Shown: piece by piece, positions 54,123 through 62,649 of the stretch
How positions within the stretch are numbered: position 1 is the stretch's first letter
Layout: every line of letters begins with the position of its first letter
DNA from: Erwinia psidii
GTDB lineage: Bacteria; Pseudomonadota; Gammaproteobacteria; Enterobacterales; Enterobacteriaceae
NCBI RefSeq assembly: GCF_003846135.1
Contig: NZ_RHHM01000008.1
Span: 124,001 to 188,000, forward strand
Direction of reading: 5' to 3'
Length of the DNA: 64,000 bases
The notes under the pieces: generated by a model
What the model was told of the DNA's origin: nothing
Database searches by the model: none
What the model saw: only the letters and a program-made list of their open reading frames with translations
Position numbers and translations under genes: made by a program

Positions 54123-54148
54123 CTGAGTTAATCCGGCAGTAATATCAC

Positions 54149-54193
54149 ATGAACAAGCTCAGCGTTATTGGTATCGATATTGCCAAATACTGA
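54149..54193 (+). mobile_element. N-terminal stub of an IS110-family transposase
   Basis: Fifteen codons read MNKLSVIGIDIAKY then stop. MNKLSVIGIDIAK is the usual start of IS110-type transposases and includes the first catalytic Asp of the RuvC-like domain. The rest is missing. Between it and 54305 another frame reads ...HQMLALVSLWMGEELQ... to a stop at 54303-54305 and may be a second gene fragment. Confidence 0.6.
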
Positions 54194-54330
54194 GCGACTG
54201 GAGCGCGCGAAGCATCAAATGCTCGCGCTTGTTAGCCTGTGGATGGGTGAAGAGCTGCAGGACGATCACACCCAGGTCAGCTACCCGGAGAGCTTTGGCA
54301 TCTGAGGGTAAGAGGCCGAAGGCGGAAGCG

Positions 54331-55008
54331 TCAGTATTCGCTGTCAGTGATGACAAACTCACAATACATACCGGGATGGTAATGATTTTGATTTTGTGAC
54401 GCAGCGCTGCGTAGCACTCTGAGCTTTAAAACAGTGTTGCGATCCTGAAAAATATCCGCATCGGAGTCACCATAATATATAGCGATCTTATTCCTTTTAA
54501 TAAAATAATCTTTGTTTCTTTTTACACCATTAATATAAGACTTGAATATAACAACATTCCTTTTGTAAAAAGGAATGTTAAAATCATCTGCCAGTCGAGA
54601 GCTTAATTTTTCCGTGGTAGTGCGCGGGCGATCGGTAATAAAATAGATGTTATCATCTCTTTTCAGGTGATAATTAATTATCTTTTGCATCGATTCTTTC
54701 TTCTTTGAGTAAACCAGCAGGCCATTGTTGACCTGCTGCCAGAAATTGGCATTGTGTGACCATGCATCGCTGTTTACTGAAAAAATAGCTTTACCCAGTA
54801 CAAAAGAAGGCGTCGAGAAAAGCAGTGTATCATCCACATCGAATCCCACATTCTGAGGCTCAGGAAATTTTGAATTTATAACGGAGCTAATCTCTTTGGA
54901 TGTGTAAAATTGCTTAATATTACACCGAGAGTTCTGAGCTGAAGAAGAAAAGGAAAGTACAATGAGAACGGCAGTAGTTAAGATAGCTCTAGGTTCTGTA
55001 TTAAACAC
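54331..55008 (-). CDS. Exported class B acid phosphatase (AphA-like)
   Basis: A 225-residue HAD-superfamily phosphatase. A hydrophobic signal segment (about 8-24) precedes the mature part. The nucleophile and acid/base aspartates are in GFDVDDTLLFSTPSF (Asp57 and Asp59), FITDRPRT supplies motif II and YGDSDADI motif III; it ends in NSEY-like TDSEY as E. coli AphA does. It is distant from E. coli AphA, and is the last gene of the cluster, overlapping the preceding gene by 31 bp. The start is GTG. In this context it may dephosphorylate the cluster's product in the periplasm (inference). Confidence 0.8.
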   Translation of the reverse strand: MFNTEPRAILTTAVLIVLSFSSSAQNSRCNIKQFYTSKEISSVINSKFPEPQNVGFDVDDTLLFSTPSFVLGKAIFSVNSDAWSHNANFWQQVNNGLLVYSKKKESMQKIINYHLKRDDNIYFITDRPRTTTEKLSSRLADDFNIPFYKRNVVIFKSYINGVKRNKDYFIKRNKIAIYYGDSDADIFQDRNTVLKLRVLRSAASQNQNHYHPGMYCEFVITDSEY

Positions 55009-55505
55009 TCAAGTTCTCTCTTCGATTTGATATAGTAAACGGGCGCGCTTATGTCTTCCAACTGATCTTTAATTCTTGCCAACCGGCCAGAATGGGTAGC
55101 TAATATAAAGCGTAAAAATTCCATATCTATCTTGTCCGGGCAGCCTTCTGGTAAATCTTTACGCACGCCGCCATTTTTTGCTCTGCGGGCAACGACACGC
55201 CATAAGCTTTTCCACTTTCCAGCCAGAACAACGATGACCAGATCAGCCTGCAACGCACGCTGCCTGAGGGAACCTATATAACCACCTTCAATAATCCATG
55301 ATGAATTATTAATAATCTCACTTTGACGCTGGAGAAATTCGTTTTCGGTGACGGATTGCCAGTTGGATTGCCAGAAAATACGGTCAAGATGAAATAATGG
55401 TAAGCCGGTTTTTTGATGCAGATGCAGCGCCATGTAGGTTTTTCCGCTGCCGGGAGAGTTCCCCGTAATTACCACGCGCTTGATACTATGTGGTGAAGAA
55501 TTCAT
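54978..55505 (-). CDS. Adenylate-kinase-like P-loop protein (FlaR type)
   Basis: A 175-residue P-loop kinase-like protein. Walker A is GNSPGSGKT (15-23); LFHLDRIFWQSNW and WIIEGGYIGSLRQRAL are typical of the group annotated as DNA topology modulation protein FlaR or adenylate-kinase-like. The lid is short with several Arg (RVVARRAKNGGVRKDLPEG). Substrate is unknown. It overlaps the upstream Nudix gene by 4 bp and the phosphatase gene by 31 bp. Confidence 0.78.
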   Translation of the reverse strand: MNSSPHSIKRVVITGNSPGSGKTYMALHLHQKTGLPLFHLDRIFWQSNWQSVTENEFLQRQSEIINNSSWIIEGGYIGSLRQRALQADLVIVVLAGKWKSLWRVVARRAKNGGVRKDLPEGCPDKIDMEFLRFILATHSGRLARIKDQLEDISAPVYYIKSKRELECLIQNLELS

Positions 55506-55927
55506 GACGGTTCTTTCCTGTAATACGCCAGATTATTCAGTAAGAACTGTCGCAGAGGTTCAGGTTGTAACGGCAGATCGATCAACTCTGACATGCTCAC
55601 CCAGCGGCATTGTCGCGCAATATGATCTTCATGGTTAATCACATCGCCAGTACAGGATGAATTAAAAATAACCATTGTTTCATTGTAAAAACAATCATCA
55701 ATATTAAAATGATTTTCAATCATTCCACGAAAGGTGATATCCGTCAGTTTAAGGCTCAGTTCTTCATAAATTTCACGCTTTGCAGCATCATACCAGGATT
55801 CACCCGTTTCCTTTTTACCGCCGGGGAGTATCCAGTAATCGTCACTATTTTCTTTGATAAAAAGAAAGTCGCCACGATCATTTTTGAGTAAAACGCAGCT
55901 GCGATTTTTCTCTTTATACAATTTCAT
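55502..55927 (-). CDS. Nudix hydrolase
   Basis: A 141-residue Nudix protein. The Nudix box GKKETGESWYDAAKREIYEE fits Gx5Ex7REUxEE from Gly37, though the final Gly is replaced by Ser58. It would hydrolyse a nucleoside diphosphate linked to another moiety; the substrate cannot be told. The gene overlaps both neighbours by 4 bp, so it is co-translated with the two kinase-like genes. Confidence 0.85.
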   Translation of the reverse strand: MKLYKEKNRSCVLLKNDRGDFLFIKENSDDYWILPGGKKETGESWYDAAKREIYEELSLKLTDITFRGMIENHFNIDDCFYNETMVIFNSSCTGDVINHEDHIARQCRWVSMSELIDLPLQPEPLRQFLLNNLAYYRKEPS

Positions 55928-56460
55928 TTTTTACTCCTGATGGTGTCGATGAGTTGCACCAGTTTAGCCAAAGAATTTTCTGTGAACAAAGAAGAATTAA
56001 AGGAATAGGCTGGCACCTGTCTGAAGTAACCATTCTGACAAACCCATTCATATAATGACTTCATTTTAACTATATTTTCTTTCCGCATCCAGGGAGAAGG
56101 ATCAGAGTGACACGACATTGAAGGAAAACTGATATTATCCTGAGCATCGGTAAAAACAATGATTGCATCAATCGAAGAGAGGTATTCGGAACAAAAAAAC
56201 GGGCGTGGCTCAACCTGGTCAACCACCCATGTGGAAAGTGGTGAGCGATCAATCAGACAGTGATGGCCTTTTTTCCGTTGTTCCAGCGCCGCAAGATGCT
56301 TGTAGTAATCATTAAGCTGAGCACTCTGGCCATCGGTCACATCGACAATCGTCTCCGGTATATAGTGACGACAGAAACCGCTGTGCAACAGAGCCTTGAG
56401 TGCAGACGTCTTACCAGTGAATGGCATTCCCTCAAAGGCGATCGAGGTAATCTGTGACAT
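55924..56460 (-). CDS. P-loop nucleoside/nucleotide-kinase-like protein
   Basis: A 178-residue P-loop protein. Walker A is EGMPFTGKTS (10-19); CLIDRSPLSTWVVDQ (about 68-82) resembles the DRSP/DRS motif of deoxynucleoside and thymidylate kinases. The lid region is not obvious. Substrate is unknown. It overlaps the HPr-kinase-like gene by 29 bp and the Nudix gene by 4 bp. Confidence 0.72.
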   Translation of the reverse strand: MSQITSIAFEGMPFTGKTSALKALLHSGFCRHYIPETIVDVTDGQSAQLNDYYKHLAALEQRKKGHHCLIDRSPLSTWVVDQVEPRPFFCSEYLSSIDAIIVFTDAQDNISFPSMSCHSDPSPWMRKENIVKMKSLYEWVCQNGYFRQVPAYSFNSSLFTENSLAKLVQLIDTIRSKK

Positions 56461-57508
56461 AAGAAAGTCCGTTATAGGGGTTAAAATCTAAGCTGTGACA
56501 CGGCAAGCCGTGCAGAACATTTGTGGTTGATGGCCCGGAAGAAGGGTTTCCGAAGAGAGACTCTGGATAATCCGTGTCGCGCACCGAAAAGAAGTTTGCG
56601 TTCAGTAGCGCAGAGTGGGATGACAGCTGAGAAGGCTGAATAGAGCCGGAGCAGCCTGGATCCGAGCGTCGACTGAATACGATTAAATCCACGCGGGAGT
56701 GATCGATAATCTGTGCATCAAAGATATAATTCATTTCAGCCGGTGTGAGTTCGAATTTTTTTTTGTTGCCCCAGTAATCTCCTTTCTGGTCTATTTCACT
56801 AAGAAAATTTTTAACACTACCTGAACGGTCGGAAACCAGTTTCGACAGTCGCTGATTATCCATGTTCCTCAATAACCCACCGCCAACGCGAAATGATGTC
56901 ACATGAGGCCAGGCTGCGGGTTTTCCTTTGGCATCATGGCCAATAAATAATTTGTCGTTGGAAAGCACTTTACCGCCCGCGCCCGCCAGATGCAGGGTCA
57001 GGGAAGTCTTACCGGCGCCAGAATCTCCCACGATAAGAATGCCTTTATTCCTGTAGTTCACCAGTGCAGCGTGATAACACTTTCGATCGGATAAATAGTG
57101 AATATCAGCGATCAAAGCACGTAGAAAACGGATGACGTAGATAGACTTCGCCAGCGATGAAATGAAAATTGAAAAGCTGCATTTTGGATGAGGGAAGTTA
57201 ACATCGATGTGATAGCAATAATCAGGTGCTTCTGAACCAATGATGTAAGCTTTGCCATTCTTGCACTTTTTCTGGATAAGTTTGATATCATTTTTGTAAT
57301 TAATGGTTTTATGATTATTGAATTGAGTGATTTTTTTTAGGTGTTCAGGGTCAACTGAAACATTAATATTAAATTCCCGATTATGATTATTGAAAGGCGG
57401 AGGGGAATCACTGGCGGCAGGATAGTAATTCTTAACTACGGATCTAATTTCAGAGCGACAGTTTATAATAATAATATTCTTACGATCGATAGGTAAAAAT
57501 AGCGTCAT
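56432..57508 (-). CDS. HPr-kinase-related protein
   Basis: A 358-residue protein with a C-terminal domain like HPr kinase. Walker A is GDSGAGKT (161-168) after KGILIV; KVLSNDKLFIG (180-190) corresponds to the strand with the conserved acidic residue. The N-terminal 140 residues are unrelated to bacterial HprK and may recognise the substrate. Related kinases occur in peptide and polysaccharide clusters, where they phosphorylate a product or precursor rather than HPr. It overlaps the upstream phosphotransferase gene by 4 bp. Confidence 0.72.
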   Translation of the reverse strand: MTLFLPIDRKNIIIINCRSEIRSVVKNYYPAASDSPPPFNNHNREFNINVSVDPEHLKKITQFNNHKTINYKNDIKLIQKKCKNGKAYIIGSEAPDYCYHIDVNFPHPKCSFSIFISSLAKSIYVIRFLRALIADIHYLSDRKCYHAALVNYRNKGILIVGDSGAGKTSLTLHLAGAGGKVLSNDKLFIGHDAKGKPAAWPHVTSFRVGGGLLRNMDNQRLSKLVSDRSGSVKNFLSEIDQKGDYWGNKKKFELTPAEMNYIFDAQIIDHSRVDLIVFSRRSDPGCSGSIQPSQLSSHSALLNANFFSVRDTDYPESLFGNPSSGPSTTNVLHGLPCHSLDFNPYNGLSYVTDYLDRL

Positions 57509-58476
57509 TTATGATTCCATGTCAAATGATAGGTTTGTGGATTAATCACCCGGTTAAGCGCAATTATGCTAATAAGTAAAAATTCCTGTAGCCAGCTACG
57601 TTGGTAATGGAAGGGAAGTACACCTGCCAGTAGTAATGCTCCAGAGATATAACTCAGCCATCCACCCGCCGTTTTTTGCCTGAAGTAATCCAGGGTTTTA
57701 TTCAGGTTATAATGGTTATTTTCTTGCTGCAAATACCACTTTTTACCATCGTAAAATGACCGGAACTTCCCGGAGACAATGTTTGAGTACTCAAAAAAAA
57801 CATCGTGAATGATTTTTCCTTCATCATAGAGAGGAGAAAACCATGCGTTGGAGTTAATAAATCTGCCGCGTGGATCTATAAGTTTAACATCTTTACCATT
57901 TGTCATTATATTCCCGGCATGGGGATCTCCATGACAAAGAATGGCCTTTTGCGGTGACGCCAGCAGAGTGCAATGGCCTGATATAATATGCTCAATACGC
58001 TGTAGGCATGACATTATGCTGAGATAGGCATTATCGTTTATTACCACGCTGTCATATGTCAACTTATTGATCAGTGGATTTTTTCCACAGTATGACATGA
58101 TGCGATTACTTGTTTGCTTAAATAAATAGGTCAGCCATTCCCGCTGTGAGAGCACCACGTTACTTTTAAAGCTGTGCATTTCATCGAATATCTTATCTAT
58201 GGCATGACAATAAATTGTATTATTATCACTGCAACAATCAGGATAGGTAGAAAACCGATCAAGCAGACTTGAGTAATCAACAAGCCTTTCAATCGAGAGG
58301 CTTAGGCTATCATTTTCCTGAGATGATGCGTAATATTTTGGGAAAAAACTAAACTTGTCGCTATGCGTCCTATACCAGTATATTTCATCCAATGCTTTCT
58401 GACGAAGATGGCAAGGCCATGTTTTGATAAAGTGTTTGCCAACTAAACTATACGCAGCGCCGGAAGCTCCATTCAT
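57505..58476 (-). CDS. APH/choline-kinase-family phosphotransferase
   Basis: A 323-residue protein-kinase-fold small-molecule kinase. The catalytic loop is LCHGDPHAGNIM (HGDPHAGN at 182-189) and the metal-binding Asp201 lies in LIDPRGR. A C-terminal hydrophobic stretch (about 275-300) is unusual. The frame is open to 58566, but ATG 58476 has AGGTGAG just upstream and lies 4 bp after the preceding stop. Adjacent to a nucleotidyltransferase, it resembles AmgK/MurU or LicA/LicC pairs, in which a small molecule is phosphorylated and then nucleotidylated. Confidence 0.8.
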   Translation of the reverse strand: MNGASGAAYSLVGKHFIKTWPCHLRQKALDEIYWYRTHSDKFSFFPKYYASSQENDSLSLSIERLVDYSSLLDRFSTYPDCCSDNNTIYCHAIDKIFDEMHSFKSNVVLSQREWLTYLFKQTSNRIMSYCGKNPLINKLTYDSVVINDNAYLSIMSCLQRIEHIISGHCTLLASPQKAILCHGDPHAGNIMTNGKDVKLIDPRGRFINSNAWFSPLYDEGKIIHDVFFEYSNIVSGKFRSFYDGKKWYLQQENNHYNLNKTLDYFRQKTAGGWLSYISGALLLAGVLPFHYQRSWLQEFLLISIIALNRVINPQTYHLTWNHK

Positions 58477-58480
58477 ATTC

Positions 58481-59200
58481 TCACCTGTTGATATGAGAGT
58501 GGTATTGCTCTGGTGTACCAAGAATAATTGTCTGGTTTTCGTTGTAGATAGTGTGCGCGAATACATCGTTATTTTTGATTATCGCTTCTTCTATTACCTG
58601 ACTGATATACTTTTCATCGTTATAGAATGAAGAAGTATAATAAAGTTCTTTATAGAAAGAACCTGATGAAAATCCATACAGACCACTTGAAGCATAATTC
58701 GATATGACTTCTTTTTCTTTTATTTCCGTTATTGAGTCACCATGCTTTTTTGCATAACTGAAGTTGCTGGTTTTAATTTTAGGTTCAAAAAGATCAACAT
58801 AACAAGCCCGGCCTGAATACAATCTTTCTCCAATATCATTGAAATCGCGCTGCTTTATTATTGTGTCATTATTCATAATAATGATCGGGCGGTCGTTGTC
58901 GATTTGGCTTATGGCAATGAATGCAGTTTCAGCTTGCCCAGTTGTATCGCTGTTATAATTCAGAGTGAAACCACAGGGTAATGTAATTTTTTCAATAACT
59001 GATAGTGTCTCCTGTTCAAACTTACGGTATTTTGTATTGAAAAGAAAGTGGATATTTGATTCTTCTGGGAGGGTAATAGCTTCCAGTATGTGTTCAAGAA
59101 TTGTTCTGTTATCATTTAATTTCAGAAGAAACTTAGGCCTTGTGAAACCTTTATCAGTAAACCGTACCCCGTTACCACAGAATGTGAATATAAAGTTCAT
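58481..59200 (-). CDS. Small-molecule nucleotidyltransferase
   Basis: A 239-residue protein with the GT-A-like fold of sugar-phosphate and choline-phosphate nucleotidyltransferases. The nucleotide loop is CGNGVRFTDKGFTRPKFLLK (8-27), GQAET at 88-92 contacts the base or sugar, and MNNDT (109-113) supplies the metal-binding Asp112. It probably makes an NDP-activated molecule from the product of the adjacent kinase. It lies 2 bp after the glycosyltransferase gene. Confidence 0.75.
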   Translation of the reverse strand: MNFIFTFCGNGVRFTDKGFTRPKFLLKLNDNRTILEHILEAITLPEESNIHFLFNTKYRKFEQETLSVIEKITLPCGFTLNYNSDTTGQAETAFIAISQIDNDRPIIIMNNDTIIKQRDFNDIGERLYSGRACYVDLFEPKIKTSNFSYAKKHGDSITEIKEKEVISNYASSGLYGFSSGSFYKELYYTSSFYNDEKYISQVIEEAIIKNNDVFAHTIYNENQTIILGTPEQYHSHINR

Positions 59201-59202
59201 TT

Positions 59203-60390
59203 TTAACGCTCGGTAGAGTAGTTTTTAACGTATCTGTCGTTCACAGTTAAAAAATAGCTTAATGTGATAGCTTGCAAGACAGGCCGGCTAAAGGGAGAAA
59301 TGATAAGATGAAGTAACGTCATGCCCGGCGTGGGGAATGTTATGATCTTCCTGAAGTAGCTGATAATAAAAATTTGAATACAGAATTCAGCTAACCAGTA
59401 AGCTAAAACATAAAAACCATTCATCCTCATGGCTGAAAAAATAACCGTGAGGAGGAAAACAAAGAGTGAAAGAAAATTGGTCGAGTATGTTACCAATTTG
59501 GTTGTTGCGGTATAGGCTTTTGAGCCGGGTATATCATGAAAAACGCGTTTGAGAGATAACACTCCCAGCATAATTTTGGAGTATTGCTTTAAGTATGAAC
59601 CGAAGGCGTTGACCGGCGTCATCGTGGGATATTCCATTATTGTTTTTCTACGAACTGTCAGCAGGTCGAGCCGATAGCCCAGCTCGATGTCATCAGAATA
59701 TTTGGGAAATCCGCCTGTCCTGTCCAGCGCGGTGCTCCTGATAAGTAAGCAAGCTCCCATGCCCAAACGCAGGTAATACTTCCACTTAAAATGGTTGAGA
59801 AAGCTCTCAACAAATAACACACGGTAGAGATGGTTTAATACGCTCAGAGATGAAAACCATCCCATTCCCGGCGCGGCAGTGGTGACGGGGATCGCCTGGA
59901 TCATTTCTGTGCCTTGTCCGGCGCGAGTTTCTGCTATGGCCCGTTCAATCAACGTCGGTGAGGGTCTGGCATCAAAATCAAAAACAAATATCCAGAATGG
60001 CTGGGGGCTGTTAGCTTTAATTTCGCTGTAAATGCGATTAAGTTTCTCCTGCTTGGATTGGCTCAATCTATCGTGTTTCAATGTGATTGGATATGCCTCT
60101 TGCAGACGTTGAATGCATTTATATGTGCTATTTTCACCTGTTTCCGGTGAGGTGATAATTACCAGCTCACATTGCTGTGAATATGGCTTTATCAGTTCGT
60201 AGTAATACGAGACAGTTTCCTCTGCAATCTTTGCCTCATTTAAGGCTGGTAAAATAAACCAAATTTTTTGAGAAGAGCCCTGCTGCAAAACAGAAGGCGA
60301 ACCGGATCTCTTTAGCTTGTACCATGTCAATATCAATGCAATGGCTCTGATAATAAAAAATGTAATTACAATGATGTAAAATAAATCCAT
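59203..60390 (-). CDS. Membrane-bound family 2 glycosyltransferase
   Basis: A 395-residue GT2 protein. TM1 is at about 3-22. The catalytic GT-A domain has FILPALNEAKIAEETV (45-60), the DxD motif FVFDFDA (135-141) and an acid-pair motif YSDDIELGYRLDLL (231-244). Three to four hydrophobic segments follow (about 308-385). Such enzymes transfer a sugar or sugar-like group from an NDP donor at the inner membrane. It lies 2 bp before the nucleotidyltransferase gene, which may supply its donor. Confidence 0.78.
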   Translation of the reverse strand: MDLFYIIVITFFIIRAIALILTWYKLKRSGSPSVLQQGSSQKIWFILPALNEAKIAEETVSYYYELIKPYSQQCELVIITSPETGENSTYKCIQRLQEAYPITLKHDRLSQSKQEKLNRIYSEIKANSPQPFWIFVFDFDARPSPTLIERAIAETRAGQGTEMIQAIPVTTAAPGMGWFSSLSVLNHLYRVLFVESFLNHFKWKYYLRLGMGACLLIRSTALDRTGGFPKYSDDIELGYRLDLLTVRRKTIMEYPTMTPVNAFGSYLKQYSKIMLGVLSLKRVFHDIPGSKAYTATTKLVTYSTNFLSLFVFLLTVIFSAMRMNGFYVLAYWLAEFCIQIFIISYFRKIITFPTPGMTLLHLIISPFSRPVLQAITLSYFLTVNDRYVKNYSTER

Positions 60391-60455
60391 CTGATAATAT
60401 TCCTTTTGAAATAAAGAATTTGATGGCGGTTGAAGTATGTCGTGAGTTGGCTGTT

Positions 60456-61466
60456 TTAACGTTCTAAAGTGAGTGAGTTAAATACTTCTTTATAATTTTT
60501 ATGTGATGTGAACATCAGATTGACAAAGCTACCGGTTGCCTTACAGAGCTTGCCTTTATGCTCAATAAAAGCATGCTGGCTGGCTATGCTGTCCAGATGC
60601 AGCTCGCGTTCACACAGCGCTGAGCAGAGCTGAGTTAACATCTGGCAGAGAGTATGTGTCTCTTTATCGAGCTTATCACAGTTGATATTTAAGCGATTAA
60701 GCAACATGACATCGATCACAGAGGTCAGATAAGGCGGCCTTTTTTGCAATGAAGTGAGGAAAACGCATTCGCGGTACAAATGAAGCAGGGTATGTAAGTA
60801 GTTATAATAGGGATCCAGGCACGATATGCCGCTTATCTCAGCCGTTTTGCGCAATATTTCTTCTGTGCATAGTGGGTCCTGTTTCGTCGCCCAGCTGAGC
60901 GTAAAGGCAATATCGATGACGATCGGTATTCCGTCGACTACTTTAACATAGTGCGGTAGATGGTCCGGGCTCATACGGTATTTGAGTAGCGTTTCAGGTT
61001 TGTGCGCGTGCACAGTGCGCGTTTGATGGTGATAAAACCCACAGGTAAAGCCCGCCTCGGCCAGCAGTGATTTCATGTTATTTGCACTGGATACATCAAT
61101 CAACAGATCCACGTCGTTTGAAGTACGATGGCTGGGGTGGTGGTAGAGCGCTGCCAGCGACTTTCCCTTTCGCAATGCATAATGAATTTTTTCCTGTTTC
61201 ATCATTTTCGTCAACGCAGCCAGTTCGCTGTCAGCAAAAATCTGTTTCTTTTCAAGATGTGAACAGTAACTGGCAATGAGCTCACAATCTTTATAGCCTA
61301 CTTCTTTGAACAGGTTCTGCTGATGGATAACATAGTTTAACAGCGGCAATAACTTATGCTGATTCAGGAAGGAGATATCAATGTCCCTGCTGTTTTCAAA
61401 TGATTCATTATAAAAGTAAGCATTATATAATTCTCTGAAAAGAGTTAACTTGCTCTGGCCTGACAT
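60456..61466 (-). CDS. NTP_transf_5-like nucleotidyltransferase family protein
   Basis: A 336-residue protein resembling the uncharacterised nucleotidyltransferase family PF14907. LRKGKSLAALYHHP (98-111) and RTSNDVDLLID (114-124), with the paired aspartates Asp118 and Asp120, are the pol-beta-type signature. The helical C-terminus has no other motif. Members often sit next to HPr-kinase-related genes in peptide or polysaccharide clusters; here that partner lies four genes downstream. Function is unknown. Confidence 0.68.
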   Translation of the reverse strand: MSGQSKLTLFRELYNAYFYNESFENSRDIDISFLNQHKLLPLLNYVIHQQNLFKEVGYKDCELIASYCSHLEKKQIFADSELAALTKMMKQEKIHYALRKGKSLAALYHHPSHRTSNDVDLLIDVSSANNMKSLLAEAGFTCGFYHHQTRTVHAHKPETLLKYRMSPDHLPHYVKVVDGIPIVIDIAFTLSWATKQDPLCTEEILRKTAEISGISCLDPYYNYLHTLLHLYRECVFLTSLQKRPPYLTSVIDVMLLNRLNINCDKLDKETHTLCQMLTQLCSALCERELHLDSIASQHAFIEHKGKLCKATGSFVNLMFTSHKNYKEVFNSLTLER

Positions 61467-61485
61467 ATCAGCCTCCTGGCTACTC

Positions 61486-62649
61486 TCAATTTATAATTTC
61501 GCTAATTTTGGCCTTGCCATGAAATCCGTTAAGTGACGCGTTGCTACAGTAAGCACCCAGATTGTCACAGTGTAATACGGTGCCTACGCTGATAGCGTGC
61601 GCGGAAAGCGTTGCATAGCCCAGCATATCGAGAGCAGTACAACTGGAGCCATACACCCGGCAGCGGATGGTCGGCGTGTGAATCGCCTCTGATGCACCAT
61701 GATAAAATTCGAGATCGGGCTCTTTTAATCTACGCAGCAGATAAAGGCCGGCTATTTGCGCAATACCACTGTTAATCACTACATAGGGGTTGGCAGAGTT
61801 GAGATTGTGGTCGAGCACCGTGCAGCTGAGCCTGCCAGCGCTGCCTGTCACCGCTCTGCCACTTTCAAAAAGCAGTGAAACCGGCGGAAGGTGGCTCTCA
61901 GCGATGACTTTTTCCAACTCTTCTGAGAGGTTATGAGCGGAAGTAAACGTCTGCGTTTTCATCTTCTGGCCATAGGGAGCAGGAAATCCACCGCCAACGT
62001 TTAGCATGTGGATTTGTGCAACAAAATCAGGGTCAACTCTTTTAATTTCTTCAACTGCACAGCGCAGGGTTTCACTTAGCTGATTCATGTCGGAAATTTG
62101 TGAACCAATATAGAGATGAAACCCGGCTACTCTCTGTTTTTCTCCGGGCTGAGCTCTGGATAGTAGCGTGTTAATCGTTTCTGCTGTCATGCCAAAAGGG
62201 CTATCCGGCAGCCCGTTAAAAATTCCGTAGCGGACAGAAGGAAAGTATGACAGTCGAAACAGGCCCTCAACATCGATACCCTGCTCTGTAAGCTGGCAGA
62301 AAAAGAGAAAATCATTAGGTGATTCAATAGAATAAATCAGGTTATGCTTTGTTGCGGCATCGCGCAGCGCTGACAGCGGTATGGAAATTTTATCGTTACC
62401 TGTGAGGCAGAGAGTTCTTTTTTTGCCGACATAACTGCTGATTAATGCCAGCTCTTCTTGCGATGCGATATCAAAGCCGTCCACCGTGTGACTGAGAAAT
62501 TTTATTAATTCTGGATTGTTATTTGCTTTCAATGAATAGAGAATTTGACTGCTATCAGGTAACACCTTCCTAAGGTGGTTAACATTATCGTTTAGCTTTT
62601 CAGTTTTATACTCAATATACGCCTCTGTTATGCTATTCACTGAAGGCAT
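61486..62649 (-). CDS. Fold-type-III PLP decarboxylase, probably acting on a carrier-bound amino acid
   Basis: A 387-residue alanine-racemase-fold PLP decarboxylase of the ornithine/diaminopimelate group. The PLP lysine is Lys41 (LYSLKANNNP); GSQISD (182-187), NVGGGFPAPY (217-226) and ESGRAV (262-267) bind PLP phosphate and pyridine nitrogen; Cys337 in YGSSCTALDML and DNLGAYC (362-368) complete the active site across the dimer. It overlaps the carrier protein gene by 17 bp. BtrK (butirosin) and VinO (vicenistatin) are relatives that decarboxylate aminoacyl-carrier proteins, so the same role is likely here. Confidence 0.83.
   Translation of the reverse strand: MPSVNSITEAYIEYKTEKLNDNVNHLRKVLPDSSQILYSLKANNNPELIKFLSHTVDGFDIASQEELALISSYVGKKRTLCLTGNDKISIPLSALRDAATKHNLIYSIESPNDFLFFCQLTEQGIDVEGLFRLSYFPSVRYGIFNGLPDSPFGMTAETINTLLSRAQPGEKQRVAGFHLYIGSQISDMNQLSETLRCAVEEIKRVDPDFVAQIHMLNVGGGFPAPYGQKMKTQTFTSAHNLSEELEKVIAESHLPPVSLLFESGRAVTGSAGRLSCTVLDHNLNSANPYVVINSGIAQIAGLYLLRRLKEPDLEFYHGASEAIHTPTIRCRVYGSSCTALDMLGYATLSAHAISVGTVLHCDNLGAYCSNASLNGFHGKAKISEIIN

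Noticed and set aside
54165-54362. Minus-strand 65-codon frame after the phosphatase gene
   Set aside because: It overlaps the phosphatase end and the IS110 stub; no recognisable content.
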